A model generated the notes under the pieces. The model was not told the DNA's origin and ran no database searches. It worked only from the letters and a program-made list of their open reading frames with translations. Below are positions 8,086 to 16,675 of a DNA stretch of 46,946 bases, piece after piece. The stretch covers positions 1-46,946 of the forward strand of contig JANYFP010000380.1 of the NCBI GenBank assembly GCA_025362555.1, given 5' to 3'. Each line of letters opens with the position of its first letter. Within the stretch, counting starts at the first letter, position 1. The stretch comes from Verrucomicrobiota bacterium. GTDB taxonomy: Bacteria; Verrucomicrobiota; Verrucomicrobiia; Opitutales; Opitutaceae. A program made the translations under genes and the position numbers.

Positions 8086-9741
8086 TTAAGCCACCTTGGC
8101 CTGGACGGATTCGAGGATCAGCTTGCGCTTGTAGGGACGGACGTGGCGGATCTTGACGAGCGCGACGCACACGATGCCAAAAAGATTGGACGAATAGGCC
8201 GCGAGCAAATTGGCGTCGATAAAATGGAGCACCTGAAGCACCAGTGCGGTGGCGGTGCCGGCGATGCCGAGGTAGAGGCCACCGTCAAAAAGATTCTCTT
8301 CATTCTCTACGAGCCGGAGCTTGCTGGCTGCGGCCAGCGGCTGGCGGTCGACTTCGGAGATTTTCAGCAAGCAGATAACATACATCCCGACCTGCAAGCA
8401 GGCGAAGATCGTGATGGAGAGGATGGTCGTGATGTCCATAGTATTGGGGGTAAGTGAAGTGGTCGCCGCCGGCGCGGAGAGGGAGCCGATGATCGGGATA
8501 GTGAGCTTGATTTTATAATCGGATACGGGAGCTGCCTTCAACAGGAACGGCTCGGAAAAGATAAAGAAAATAAAAGTGAGGATGGCCGCGATCACTCCGC
8601 TCCCCATCCGGGGAAACGCCCCGCGCAACGCAAATTCCACTGAGCGAAACAGCTTCGTGTCCACCGAACGCATCAAGAGAAAAATACCGGCCAGAAATGC
8701 CGCGTATTTCCCGATTAAGGCCACCTCCGGATGGCGCAGAGTAAATCCCGCACCGAACTCAAACTCGGGACCGGCCGCGCGCGTGATCGGAACCTGCCGC
8801 TGGACGAGTTGGTCGACTGCTCCCTGGCCAAAAGTCATAGCCAGTTGCAAATGTTCCGCTCCGGGCTGGCCAAAAGCGATGAGGTAATGAGCCACGGAAT
8901 CGGCGGATTTCGTCATGAGTGCCGCCGTATAAATGACCGGCAAATGCTCCGGAGCAACGCGGGTCAAATGCGCGAATTGCCCGACCGTCCCAAGACTGTT
9001 GGTGGTCCGCAGCAATTCGGAGAGCTGAACCCAGTTCAGGCGTTTTCCGAGTGTCAGAATATCGAGATAGAAATCCTCCAGTTCACCCATCTTGCCCGAG
9101 GCCACCGCAGTTTCCGCGAGGGTCCGCACTTCGCGCTGGAGCGGTGCCGACAAGCGTTCGGTCTGCCAAAGATACGCCGTCAGTAAAATCACCGCCTCCA
9201 AAGGCTGACCACCCGGGCGATTGGCGGGTACAAAACGCTGAGTCGTGGTCAGCTCGCCCGTCTTGATTACCGTCTGCACTGCCGGCAACCGCGACACCGC
9301 CAGATAGCGGCGAAGATTATCGCGCGCCTGCTGCGTCACCATAAATCTGAGCACCGGTTGGGACTCAGAGGGAGCCGCGGCATTCCGTCCAATCAGGAGA
9401 GGTTCAAGCGCGACATCCCATCCGCCCCAAGGCAACATTTCGCGATGGTTTTGAGCGAATGAATCGTAGCTCACACCAAACGATGCGGCCCCCGGATCAC
9501 CAATTTTCCGTGCGGCTTCGAGTACCAGCGCGGCCGGGCCGGGTTTGTCGATTTCCAACAAATCACGACCGAAACGGGAGACGGAAGGCGAGCCGCGCCC
9601 GGCTTCACGCAGCAGCGCCGTGTTGAGCGACTTCACATTAACCGGCATCAACCACGCCGTCGCCAACAAGCCCAGACCAAGCACCAGCCACAACTGCCAG
9701 AGAGCAGAACGGGGACCGGAAGAGGAGTCGGACGAAGGCAT
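8086..9741 (-). CDS. Multi-pass membrane protein of unknown function
   Basis: A 551-residue protein. One N-terminal hydrophobic helix (residues ~14-32) is followed by a ~300-residue soluble, mostly helical part. Several membrane segments follow, at about 338-357, 380-400, 437-459, 487-505 and 512-529, and the protein ends in a basic tail (VRPYKRKLILE). The soluble part would lie outside the cytoplasm if the first helix inserts with its N-terminus inside. No known family is recognised. It is the first gene of a two-gene operon with the coiled-coil protein (12-base gap), suggesting that the two products work together. It is divergent from def. Confidence 0.75.
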   Translation of the reverse strand: MPSSDSSSGPRSALWQLWLVLGLGLLATAWLMPVNVKSLNTALLREAGRGSPSVSRFGRDLLEIDKPGPAALVLEAARKIGDPGAASFGVSYDSFAQNHREMLPWGGWDVALEPLLIGRNAAAPSESQPVLRFMVTQQARDNLRRYLAVSRLPAVQTVIKTGELTTTQRFVPANRPGGQPLEAVILLTAYLWQTERLSAPLQREVRTLAETAVASGKMGELEDFYLDILTLGKRLNWVQLSELLRTTNSLGTVGQFAHLTRVAPEHLPVIYTAALMTKSADSVAHYLIAFGQPGAEHLQLAMTFGQGAVDQLVQRQVPITRAAGPEFEFGAGFTLRHPEVALIGKYAAFLAGIFLLMRSVDTKLFRSVEFALRGAFPRMGSGVIAAILTFIFFIFSEPFLLKAAPVSDYKIKLTIPIIGSLSAPAATTSLTPNTMDITTILSITIFACLQVGMYVICLLKISEVDRQPLAAASKLRLVENEENLFDGGLYLGIAGTATALVLQVLHFIDANLLAAYSSNLFGIVCVALVKIRHVRPYKRKLILESVQAKVA

Positions 9742-9831
9742 GGGTGGAGCGATAGCAGTTTAGTGGAAGGAAACAAATTTATTTGCCGCAGTTACGCGCG
9801 GGCATAATACCCTCTGACTAATACGAGACCC

Positions 9832-10401
9832 ATGTCCCTGAAAATTGTTCAGTTCAACGAACCGATTCTCCGCAAAAAAGGCAGCAAAATCACGGCCTTC
9901 AACGCGACCCTGCGCAAGCTGGCGGACGCCATGATCGAAACCATGCACGACGCCGAGGGCATCGGCCTCGCCGCCCAGCAAATCGACCAAGCAATCCAGC
10001 TCTGCGTCGTGGATCTTCGCCCGGTGGATAATAAATTTGATTGGGAATACAATGGAACCCGGCCCCCGCTGGATCTTTTCATGCCGCTGGTGTTGGTGAA
10101 CCCGGAAATCACCATTCTCCCCGGCAAGGAAACCGTCTACGAAGAAGGCTGTCTCTCGTTCCCGCAAATTCGTGGCGATGTGGTGCGACCCGACAAGATC
10201 GCCGTCAAATTCAAGGACACCAGTGGCCACGCCCATGAATTGATCTGCACCGGCCTGCTTTCCCGCTGCATTCAACACGAGACCGATCACCTCAACGGTA
10301 TTCTCTACATCGACCACATGGACAAAGACACCCTCTTGTCGATCGATCCGGAATTAAAGGCACTTAAGAAACTCACGCGCGAAGCCGCAAAAAAAACCTG
10401 A
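9832..10401 (+). CDS. def: Peptide deformylase
   Basis: Removes the N-formyl group from the starting methionine of nascent proteins; an essential metalloenzyme. All three family motifs are intact in 189 residues: GIGLAAQQ (43-50), EEGCLSFP (104-111, metal-ligand Cys107) and QHETDHLNG (148-156, HExxH metal site). A short insertion (residues ~66-88, NKFDWEYNGTRPPLD) lies between motifs I and II. The ATG at 9832 gives the usual short N-terminus (MSLKIVQFNEPILR). The next gene starts one base after the stop, so the two are co-transcribed. Confidence 0.96.
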   Translation: MSLKIVQFNEPILRKKGSKITAFNATLRKLADAMIETMHDAEGIGLAAQQIDQAIQLCVVDLRPVDNKFDWEYNGTRPPLDLFMPLVLVNPEITILPGKETVYEEGCLSFPQIRGDVVRPDKIAVKFKDTSGHAHELICTGLLSRCIQHETDHLNGILYIDHMDKDTLLSIDPELKALKKLTREAAKKT

Positions 10402-10402
10402 G

Positions 10403-10966
10403 ATGTCCGACGCCCGACCGCGCAACCCCCGCTCGATCGCCACCCGAACTGGCGATTTGGGCACGACCAGCCTCCTCTTTGGCCAGCGGGTCGCCAAGGA
10501 CCACCCGCAAATCGAAGCTGTTGGCACACTCGACGAATTGAATGTGGCGATTGGGTTCGCAAAAACCACGCGACCACCTGGCGCCAGCGCGGAGGCATTT
10601 GAGCGGATCCAGAAAGAATTGATCACACTCATGGGAGAGATCACCTGCGCCGAGAGTGATACTGACCGTTACTTGAATTCCAAATTCGCGAAGCTCGACG
10701 AGGCCGAACTCAACGTCATCGACGACGCCGTGGCCGTTATCGAAGCGCGCCAGCCCAAGTTCGACGGCTGGGCGACGCCGGGCGCTACACTGCACTCCGC
10801 CGCCCTTGAACTCGCCCGCACGACTGCCCGCCGCGCCGAGCGTCGTCTCGTCGGTCTCGCCGCGCACGGTAAGACCGTGCGTCCGGTCCTAATGCAATAT
10901 ATCAACCGCGTTTCCGACCTGCTCTGGCTGCTGGCCCGCGAAGCGGAGCAACTTAAGACGGAATAA
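10403..10966 (+). CDS. PduO-type cob(I)alamin adenosyltransferase
   Basis: Transfers the adenosyl group of ATP to cob(I)alamin, giving coenzyme B12. The 187-residue protein carries the N-terminal signature TRTGDLGTTSL (residues 14-24), the helix VGTLDELNVAIGFA, and the C-terminal helix with ARTTARRAERRL and INRVSDLLWLLARE, all typical of PduO-type (MMAB-like) trimers. It starts one base after the def stop. No B12-dependent enzyme or other cobalamin gene is in the window, so it probably serves salvage of imported corrinoid. Confidence 0.92.
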   Translation: MSDARPRNPRSIATRTGDLGTTSLLFGQRVAKDHPQIEAVGTLDELNVAIGFAKTTRPPGASAEAFERIQKELITLMGEITCAESDTDRYLNSKFAKLDEAELNVIDDAVAVIEARQPKFDGWATPGATLHSAALELARTTARRAERRLVGLAAHGKTVRPVLMQYINRVSDLLWLLAREAEQLKTE

Positions 10967-11030
10967 AGGCATAAAACGCGTGAGGAAAATCCTGTGCATT
11001 TCCCGAATTTCATCTAAGTATTTTCCCGTT

Positions 11031-11648
11031 ATGCCAGTTGCGATTTCTCTCATCCTTCTCGCCGTCCTTTGCCGGGTGCTGCCGACCATGGACCTGTCAC
11101 TCTCCAACCTCTCGCCTTTCACCGCGATTGCGTTTTGCGGGGCCGTTTACTTCCGCAAGCCCTGGTTCTGGGCGGTCTCATTCCTCGCGCTCGAGTTGTC
11201 GGATCTCTACGTGAATTATTTCCACGCCCGGGAATACGGTTTCACTTGGTCTGCCAGCGGCTTCATTCTCCGCAGCGCCTGTTTCGGGGCCGCCCTGTTC
11301 ATCGGTACCCGCGTGGCAAAAAACAAATCATGGCTGAGCCTCTTGAATGGTTCACTGCTCAGCGCGGTCATTTTTTATCTCGTGACCAACACCCAATCGT
11401 GGGCCGCCGATGCGTTCTACGCGAAAACGCTCGCGGGCTGGTGGCAGGCGCTGACGGTGGGGCACCCGGAATATCCGCCGACCATATTTTTCTTTCGCAA
11501 CACCTTGTTCGGCGACCTGATGTTCACCGGTTTGTTCAGCGGCATCTTGGAATGGGTGGCGCATCGGAAATCTGAGCCGAGCCTGCTCGACGAAACGGAA
11601 GACACCGAGCCGGCCGCCGTTCCTGCGGAAGCCGAAGTCGACGAGTGA
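11031..11648 (+). CDS. DUF6580-type integral membrane protein
   Basis: A 205-residue protein with about five to six hydrophobic segments. The N-terminal pattern NLSPFTAIAFCGAVYF, followed by FLALELSDLYVNY and later RNTLFGDLMFTGLFSG, matches what I recall of the DUF6580 family. The compact all-helical layout resembles small S-components of vitamin transporters, but no transport function is established. It ends in an acidic tail. ATG at 11031 is preferred over the upstream opening at 10980 because the first membrane helix starts there. It follows the cobalamin adenosyltransferase by 64 bases and may be co-transcribed; a link to corrinoid uptake is only a guess. Confidence 0.7.
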   Translation: MPVAISLILLAVLCRVLPTMDLSLSNLSPFTAIAFCGAVYFRKPWFWAVSFLALELSDLYVNYFHAREYGFTWSASGFILRSACFGAALFIGTRVAKNKSWLSLLNGSLLSAVIFYLVTNTQSWAADAFYAKTLAGWWQALTVGHPEYPPTIFFFRNTLFGDLMFTGLFSGILEWVAHRKSEPSLLDETEDTEPAAVPAEAEVDE

Positions 11649-11787
11649 TCCGTGATCGGGCATAAGCTGACCCGGCTCTTTGCTGAAGTAGTTCACTCCG
11701 CGCAGAAGCCTGCCGCGATCCACTGACTTCGGTCGCTATGTCAGGAGAAGAAGTTGCGGGGATACCTCTGTCGCGATCTATTTTGTA

Positions 11788-11809
11788 GGCGGGGTGAGCG
11801 CCCCCCGCC
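11788..11809. repeat. Short GC-rich inverted repeat
   Basis: GGCGGGG (11788-11794) pairs with CCCCGCC (11803-11809) around an 8-nt loop in the convergent gap between the DUF6580 and phoH genes. There is no T-tract on either strand directly after it, so it is not a typical terminator. It may be a REP-like element or an atypical terminator. Confidence 0.35.
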
Positions 11810-11877
11810 GCATCAAAAAAACACTGAGCAGTCGAAGCGCGAAATCCACGCGCACTCCGATTCCGCACAGCTATGTC

Positions 11878-13413
11878 TTACAAAAGATCTGCCGCGAGTT
11901 CAGCGAGTTTGGAGCGTTCTCCTTTCGTCAGCTTCACGTGTGCGGCGAGCGCGAGGCCCTTCATGCGGTTATGGCAATAGACCAAACCGTTGCTGCGTGA
12001 ATCCACATAAGGATTATCGATCTGCGCCGGATCGCCAATCAGCACGAGTTTCGAGCTCTCGGAAATACGAGTGATTACAGTCTTCACCTCATGCGGCGTC
12101 AGTTGCTGAGCTTCGTCGAGGATGAAAAAACGCCGCGCGATCGAACGACCCCGGATAAAGCAAAGCGCCTCAATTTCGACCACGCCGCTGCTGATTAAAC
12201 GCTCGTAAGGCTTGAGTGGCGGATGCCCGCCATGACTGCCACCTCCGCCGTGTGACGGCTGCGGCGCGGACATCATCGACACAGCATCGTCGTGCTTGTT
12301 TTTCTTTTTGCCGGTCTTCTTGCTGGCAAACTGCGGCTCCTTCGCCGGCTTCGACGGCATCAGGACCTCCAGAGCGTCGTGGTAGGGTTGCAGCCACGGT
12401 TTCATCTTTTCCTCCAACGTACCGGGCAAAAATCCAATATCCTTACCGAGCGCAATCACCGGGCGCGAAATCGAAAGACCATCATAACGCGATTTTTCAT
12501 CGGTTGTCTGAAACAACGCGCACGCTGTGGAAAGCAGCGTCTTGCCCGTGCCGGCTTTGCCAAAACACGTGACGAGCGAAATGGAATCGTCCATCAGAGC
12601 ATCGACAAAAAATTGCTGCTCGAGATTCCGTGGCCGGATCGGAATTCCGCCGGGAGCCTTGACGAAATCGGGCAATTGCAGTCGGCGCACCACGCCTTCG
12701 CCATAGTAGCGACCGGGCATGGTTTTGCCTTCCGGAGTCATGAGCAGAACGTATTCGTTCAGATAAAGCCTGGCCACCTCTTCAGGCGCCAACTCGAGTT
12801 CGCCTTCAGAACAGAAACGCTGCATCTCATAGACATCGAGGGTGAGGGTCTGGTAACCGTCATCATCCGCCAGCGCCTCGGGAACTTTGTCGTTCAGATA
12901 ATCCTCGGCTTCGAGTCCCACGGCCCGCGCCTTGAGCTGCACGTTGACATCCTTGGTGACGAGAATGGTCGGCGGCTGGTGCGTCTCTTGGACGAAAAGC
13001 GCACTGGCGATAATGCGATTATCCTTCTTGGTGAAATCGGAGAGTACCGCGCGCAGACGCTGCATGGCCGGCGACGACCAGTTGTTTTCAACCAAGTAGC
13101 GGTTGATTACCACGGAAAGCGTGCCGCCATTGGGGAGCTTGACCCCCTCATGCATGGAGCGCGAGTCGGGCAGGAGCTCCTGCAGGATGCGGTGCACGCG
13201 ACGGGCGTTGCGACCACGCTCGGTGGACTGCTCGCCTTTGATCGCATCGAGTTCCTCAAGAACCTCGACGGGAATCGCCAGGTTATTGTCCTCGAATTTG
13301 TAGATCGACTGTGGGTCGTGCAGCAAGACGTTCGTGTCCAGAACGTAGGTCTTAGCCCTTTTTTCAACCTGATGCGGCAGTGAATTTTTAACAGCGCTTT
13401 TTGTGTTTTCCAT
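11878..13413 (-). CDS. PIN domain - PhoH ATPase fusion protein
   Basis: A 511-residue PhoH2-type protein. Residues ~20-160 are a PIN nuclease domain (YVLDTNVLLHDP with the first catalytic Asp, then EVLEELDAIK and the DNRIIASAL region). The PhoH P-loop ATPase follows, with Walker A GKAGTGKT (285-292), Walker B FFILDEAQ (D433, E434) and the sensor region LIGDPAQID. PIN-PhoH proteins are RNA-acting: mycobacterial PhoH2 has RNA helicase and RNase activities and sits in a toxin-antitoxin-like pair. No antitoxin-like gene directly precedes this one. A Lys-rich insertion and a Gly/His-rich segment (SHGGGGSHGGHPP, ~residues 385-400) sit between the ATPase motifs. Confidence 0.92.
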   Translation of the reverse strand: MENTKSAVKNSLPHQVEKRAKTYVLDTNVLLHDPQSIYKFEDNNLAIPVEVLEELDAIKGEQSTERGRNARRVHRILQELLPDSRSMHEGVKLPNGGTLSVVINRYLVENNWSSPAMQRLRAVLSDFTKKDNRIIASALFVQETHQPPTILVTKDVNVQLKARAVGLEAEDYLNDKVPEALADDDGYQTLTLDVYEMQRFCSEGELELAPEEVARLYLNEYVLLMTPEGKTMPGRYYGEGVVRRLQLPDFVKAPGGIPIRPRNLEQQFFVDALMDDSISLVTCFGKAGTGKTLLSTACALFQTTDEKSRYDGLSISRPVIALGKDIGFLPGTLEEKMKPWLQPYHDALEVLMPSKPAKEPQFASKKTGKKKNKHDDAVSMMSAPQPSHGGGGSHGGHPPLKPYERLISSGVVEIEALCFIRGRSIARRFFILDEAQQLTPHEVKTVITRISESSKLVLIGDPAQIDNPYVDSRSNGLVYCHNRMKGLALAAHVKLTKGERSKLAELAADLL

Positions 13414-13516
13414 CGCGTGGATGACTGACGAATTACCGATGCAGCCTCCAATCGGATTTGTAAATGGAGTAATTGCAAATTATTGAAAATCTCCTGTTAC
13501 AAATCAACGACCGTAC

Positions 13517-13825
13517 TCAAGGCACCTGACCGGAACGGGGTTTCTTTGGTTTAGGTGGTGGCCCCCAGAGACGAATGACATATTCTGCGAGATTCAAAAG
13601 GCTCACCCGTTGGACGCCGCCCGGACTGAGCTCCCGAAAAATCGCCACATGTTCGCTTCGGTCCACAAAATACTCCCAAAGCTCTCGCTCTAAGCTCCGC
13701 GCCACCTCACCCGGCCCAGCAGTAATCAGAGCCGCCGCCACTACCTTGGCTTGCCAATGCCTGAGCTCGTCAGGCTGCTTTTGCCAGTAATTGAACATTG
13801 TTTGCTCGTAGCGATTTAAACTCAT
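13517..13825 (-). CDS. Small hypothetical protein
   Basis: A 102-residue soluble protein from the ATG at 13825 (MSLNRYEQTMFNYWQKQ); the frame opens ten codons earlier. It is helical and charged, with no membrane segment, and ends in a Pro/Lys-rich tail (PPPKPKKPRSG). No family is recognised. It lies about 100 bases upstream of phoH on the same strand, so it could share that transcript. It is divergent from the gene at 13922. Confidence 0.65.
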   Translation of the reverse strand: MSLNRYEQTMFNYWQKQPDELRHWQAKVVAAALITAGPGEVARSLERELWEYFVDRSEHVAIFRELSPGGVQRVSLLNLAEYVIRLWGPPPKPKKPRSGQVP

Positions 13826-13921
13826 TCGAATAACTTTTTCTGCATAAGGCGGCATTGCAATTGAACATCAACCTATTATCGATGTCCAAGTCTGACACAC
13901 ACCCTTAACCAGACACTTACC

Positions 13922-14737
13922 ATGTGGCAAAAGTTTAAAGAACAACTCCCCGCGGTCATCCTTACCGCTATTTTGGCAATCGGCGCAGCATTTTGGTTTT
14001 ACCAACAAACTGTGGCGGAACTAGCAGCAAAACAGCAGTCGGAAATCGCGGCTCTGCGTGAGCAGACCAATGCGGAAATGAAAGCCTCCGCCGAGGAAAC
14101 GCGGCGGCATATCGAGTCCGTCAATCAACTGCTCAAGGACGCTATTTCCAAGCGTCAGGCAGATGCCCTCATGACCGATGAGGAATTCGCCAAGATCAAC
14201 GCCGAGAAAGTAAATCAGCTCGCCGAAGCGATCGCGCATAAGATCCAGCCAAACAGTCCGCTGCCAAAAACACCCGAAGAAGCAGAGAAGCTCCAGAACG
14301 AGCAAGTCGACAAAGTGTCGACCCGCATGGTTGATAAAATTTCACCCATCCTGGCTGAAATGTCGAAAGATCAAAGCCTCACCCGCGAGTCCATCAACAG
14401 TTACAGTCAGCGTATCTCCGATCAAATCAGCGGTGTGCTGACCTCGGAAATGTCCCGCAATCAAGAGCTCAACTCGCAACTGCTCGCGTCACAATCGGTG
14501 GCCCAGGATTCCATGAAGCTCTCCCACGAAATCACCGCACTTTATCTGAGCAGCTTTAAGGATCAGGGCTTGATCACTCGCTTGCTCTCGCTCCCCGCTA
14601 ATGTCGTACGCGACGCCGCGAGCCTGAGTATTGTCACAAGTTCTGATCGCAAGAAAATGGAAGAGCGCCTGATCACCGAAATGAATGCGCTGGAGAAGCG
14701 TTTGGCTCAGGTGCAGGCCACCGCGCCAAAAAAGTAA
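13922..14737 (+). CDS. Single-pass membrane protein with long coiled coil
   Basis: A 271-residue protein. Residues ~10-28 are one membrane helix (LPAVILTAILAIGAAFWFY). Almost all the rest is helical and coiled-coil-like, with many Glu, Gln, Lys and Ser residues, ending in MNALEKRLAQVQATAPKK. It probably projects from the inner membrane into the periplasm or cytoplasm as a rod. No known family is recognised. A good terminator follows directly, so it is a single-gene unit or the end of one. Confidence 0.72.
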   Translation: MWQKFKEQLPAVILTAILAIGAAFWFYQQTVAELAAKQQSEIAALREQTNAEMKASAEETRRHIESVNQLLKDAISKRQADALMTDEEFAKINAEKVNQLAEAIAHKIQPNSPLPKTPEEAEKLQNEQVDKVSTRMVDKISPILAEMSKDQSLTRESINSYSQRISDQISGVLTSEMSRNQELNSQLLASQSVAQDSMKLSHEITALYLSSFKDQGLITRLLSLPANVVRDAASLSIVTSSDRKKMEERLITEMNALEKRLAQVQATAPKK

Positions 14738-14760
14738 TCCACTTTCAAAACCTCTGCCTC

Positions 14761-14789
14761 AAGGCCGTGCTGATCGCACGGCCTTTTTT
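14761..14789 (+). terminator. Rho-independent terminator
   Basis: A perfect 10-bp stem AAGGCCGTGC (14761-14770) with GCACGGCCTT (14776-14785), 5-nt loop, followed by a T-run. It ends the coiled-coil membrane protein gene. Confidence 0.85.
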
Positions 14790-14880
14790 ATGCCATCACA
14801 CCAACGCGTGAATCCACACGGTTGGTCTTACTCGCGGTGCCGCCACACCAGGAACGAACGCTGCGCCAAGCAACTCAGAC

Positions 14881-15726
14881 TCATGCATTCACCAAGGGTC
14901 GCACCGCCTCGACGCCCACGATTACCGGTTTGGCGGAGGATAGCCCAAAAGCCGGCAGATAAATCCGGAAAGAGGAACCCTGTCCTACGACCGTGTGCAA
15001 TTGAATGAACCCTTGATGATGAGTAACGATCGCCCGAATCGTCGAAAGACCCAGACCAGACCCCTTTCCTGCTTTCTTCGTCGTAATAAACGGCTCCCAC
15101 ATTTTTGCCAGCACCGCCGGCGAAAAACCCGTCCCCGTATCATCGACCTGCAAAACCAGAAATGATCCGGCGCGAGCCGTGGGGATTTTCGCCGCCGCCG
15201 CTCCATCAAGCACACAATTTTCCGCCCGTAAACTGAGCGTCCCGCCCTGCGCCATGGCATCGCGGGCGTTCACACAAAGATTGAGCAGCACTTGGTGGAT
15301 CTGGCTGAGATTTGCATTCACCTGCCATAGATCCACCGGGAAATTTTCTTTGACGCGAATATTTCGGGGAAAAGATTCCGCAGCAAAATGCGCCACCTCC
15401 TCCAGCAACTGCTGCATCGGCACCACTTGCAACTGCCCGCCAGCACCGTCGGCATACTCGAGAATTTGCCGCACCAAGGCAGTGGCACGACCCACCGTGG
15501 TCTCGAATGAATCCAATAAATTACGCGCCGATGCATCGGTCACCGACGGTCGAAGCAGCGGGATCGCCATCTTCATCGGCGAAAGCATATTGTTCAAATC
15601 GTGAGCCACTCGGGTGGCGAGCAAGCCCATGTTTTCCAATCGTTCCAATCGGAGCAGCTCCTCGTCCGTACGCTCGGCAACCTTGGATTTACGCCGGTCC
15701 TTCGGATTATCGTCCGGATGTGACAT
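14881..15726 (-). CDS. Soluble sensor histidine kinase
   Basis: A 281-residue kinase without membrane segments or a recognisable sensor domain; only a ~25-residue charged N-terminus precedes the catalytic core. The H-box is ATRVAHDLNNMLSPM (His42), followed by the N-box LNLCVNARDAM, G1 VDDTGTGFSP, an F-box-like WEPFITTKKAG and G2 GSGLGLSTIRAI. This is the HisKA/HATPase_c type often found in NtrB-like kinases. The ATG at 15726 is four codons inside the open frame at 15738. It follows the YcaO gene by about 60 bases on the same strand and is probably in its operon. No response regulator is adjacent on its own strand, so its partner may be one of the receiver proteins encoded at 16993-21487. Confidence 0.88.
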   Translation of the reverse strand: MSHPDDNPKDRRKSKVAERTDEELLRLERLENMGLLATRVAHDLNNMLSPMKMAIPLLRPSVTDASARNLLDSFETTVGRATALVRQILEYADGAGGQLQVVPMQQLLEEVAHFAAESFPRNIRVKENFPVDLWQVNANLSQIHQVLLNLCVNARDAMAQGGTLSLRAENCVLDGAAAAKIPTARAGSFLVLQVDDTGTGFSPAVLAKMWEPFITTKKAGKGSGLGLSTIRAIVTHHQGFIQLHTVVGQGSSFRIYLPAFGLSSAKPVIVGVEAVRPLVNA

Positions 15727-15786
15727 GGAAAATTTCAATGGGAGTGGATCGGTAATTTTGTTCGGGGTGATTTAATAAAATTGCTC

Positions 15787-16674
15787 TCACCAAAAAAAAT
15801 AATCTTCCCCGCCATTAAGATAACCTTCGGACGAGGGCTTCAAGGCGAAGCGCCAAACCGTCGTGTAATCCGACCAAGGCCCCGTAACTTCCCGGTCACA
15901 GAGAAGTGAAGCCGCCGGCATCTCAGCCTGACCACCATCCTGAACCCGACGAAGAAAGAGCTCGTGCCCCGCCTGCGTCGCAAAGAATAGACTCCTTCGC
16001 TCAAAACGCTCAACCGGCTGACGATACTCTCCGACCAGCGCCGACAGCCACCAAGCGTGCAACACCCGCTCATGGCGCGCCAACTCGACCATTGCCCGCT
16101 CACAAGCCGCACCAAATGATTCTTCGGCCGCATGCCCGTAGGCATACATCCCGAAGGTGGTTCGTGAATAGGCGATCACCGTGACACCACCGAACGGGCC
16201 ATCAATCGCCACTGCGGAAACTCCCGGCCAATCCGTATCAAACAAGCGCCATCGGGCGCGGCCTTCCCACCACGATGCGAGACTAAAACGTTCCACCGCC
16301 GCCAGCATCGCGCTCCGTCGGGCTCTTCTCGCCGTCAACCCACACGCCGCCGCCATGCCCGTGGACGAAGGATCGACATCAAAAGCGAATTCATCAGCCC
16401 GGTCTGACTGCACGACCGCATCAAACGCCCAACGCTTGAGCGCTTCCGAGACCGCCTGCTGTCGGGCTACGCTGGTGACGCGATGAGTCCCTGTGCCGTC
16501 AGCATCCCCATAAAGATACTGACCACGCGGCCTCGTTAAGCCAGCGGACAAACATGCATTAACTTGAACCATTGGAAGGCCACCCACGGAGACGGTCCGG
16601 GATTCAATCGAATCCACCGGTCCACCATCCGCCGCAAGCACCTTTCGATAGCGAAAAGTAGAGAGGCTGAACAT
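15787..16674 (-). CDS. Stand-alone YcaO-like protein
   Basis: A 295-residue protein that reads as a divergent YcaO domain. YcaO enzymes use ATP to activate peptide backbone amides, making azolines, thioamides or amidines in RiPP peptides. Family landmarks can be followed in order: a GTGTHRVTSVARQQAVSEAL segment, the STGMAAACGLTARRA turn, AVERFSLASWW (family ELxERDA-like helix) and a late acidic helix ACERAMVELARHERV. Some acidic ATP-site positions differ from the usual pattern (EALKRW where E-A-I-E-R is usual; AAVERFS for ELIERDA). The C-terminus ends DYFFW and lacks the PxPxP tail of azoline-forming YcaOs. No E1-like, TfuA or dehydrogenase partner is nearby. Its start lies one base after the stop of a 66-residue peptide gene, so translation is probably coupled. 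Confidence 0.72.
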   Translation of the reverse strand: MFSLSTFRYRKVLAADGGPVDSIESRTVSVGGLPMVQVNACLSAGLTRPRGQYLYGDADGTGTHRVTSVARQQAVSEALKRWAFDAVVQSDRADEFAFDVDPSSTGMAAACGLTARRARRSAMLAAVERFSLASWWEGRARWRLFDTDWPGVSAVAIDGPFGGVTVIAYSRTTFGMYAYGHAAEESFGAACERAMVELARHERVLHAWWLSALVGEYRQPVERFERRSLFFATQAGHELFLRRVQDGGQAEMPAASLLCDREVTGPWSDYTTVWRFALKPSSEGYLNGGEDYFFW

Positions 16675-16675
16675 A

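Noticed and set aside
12216-12260. Gly/His-coding stretch in phoH as a tandem repeat array
   Set aside because: It is only a short low-complexity linker (SHGGGGSHGGHPP) inside the protein.
12292-13383. 363-codon open frame on the plus strand
   Set aside because: It is antisense to phoH, which has full PIN and Walker motifs; this frame has none.
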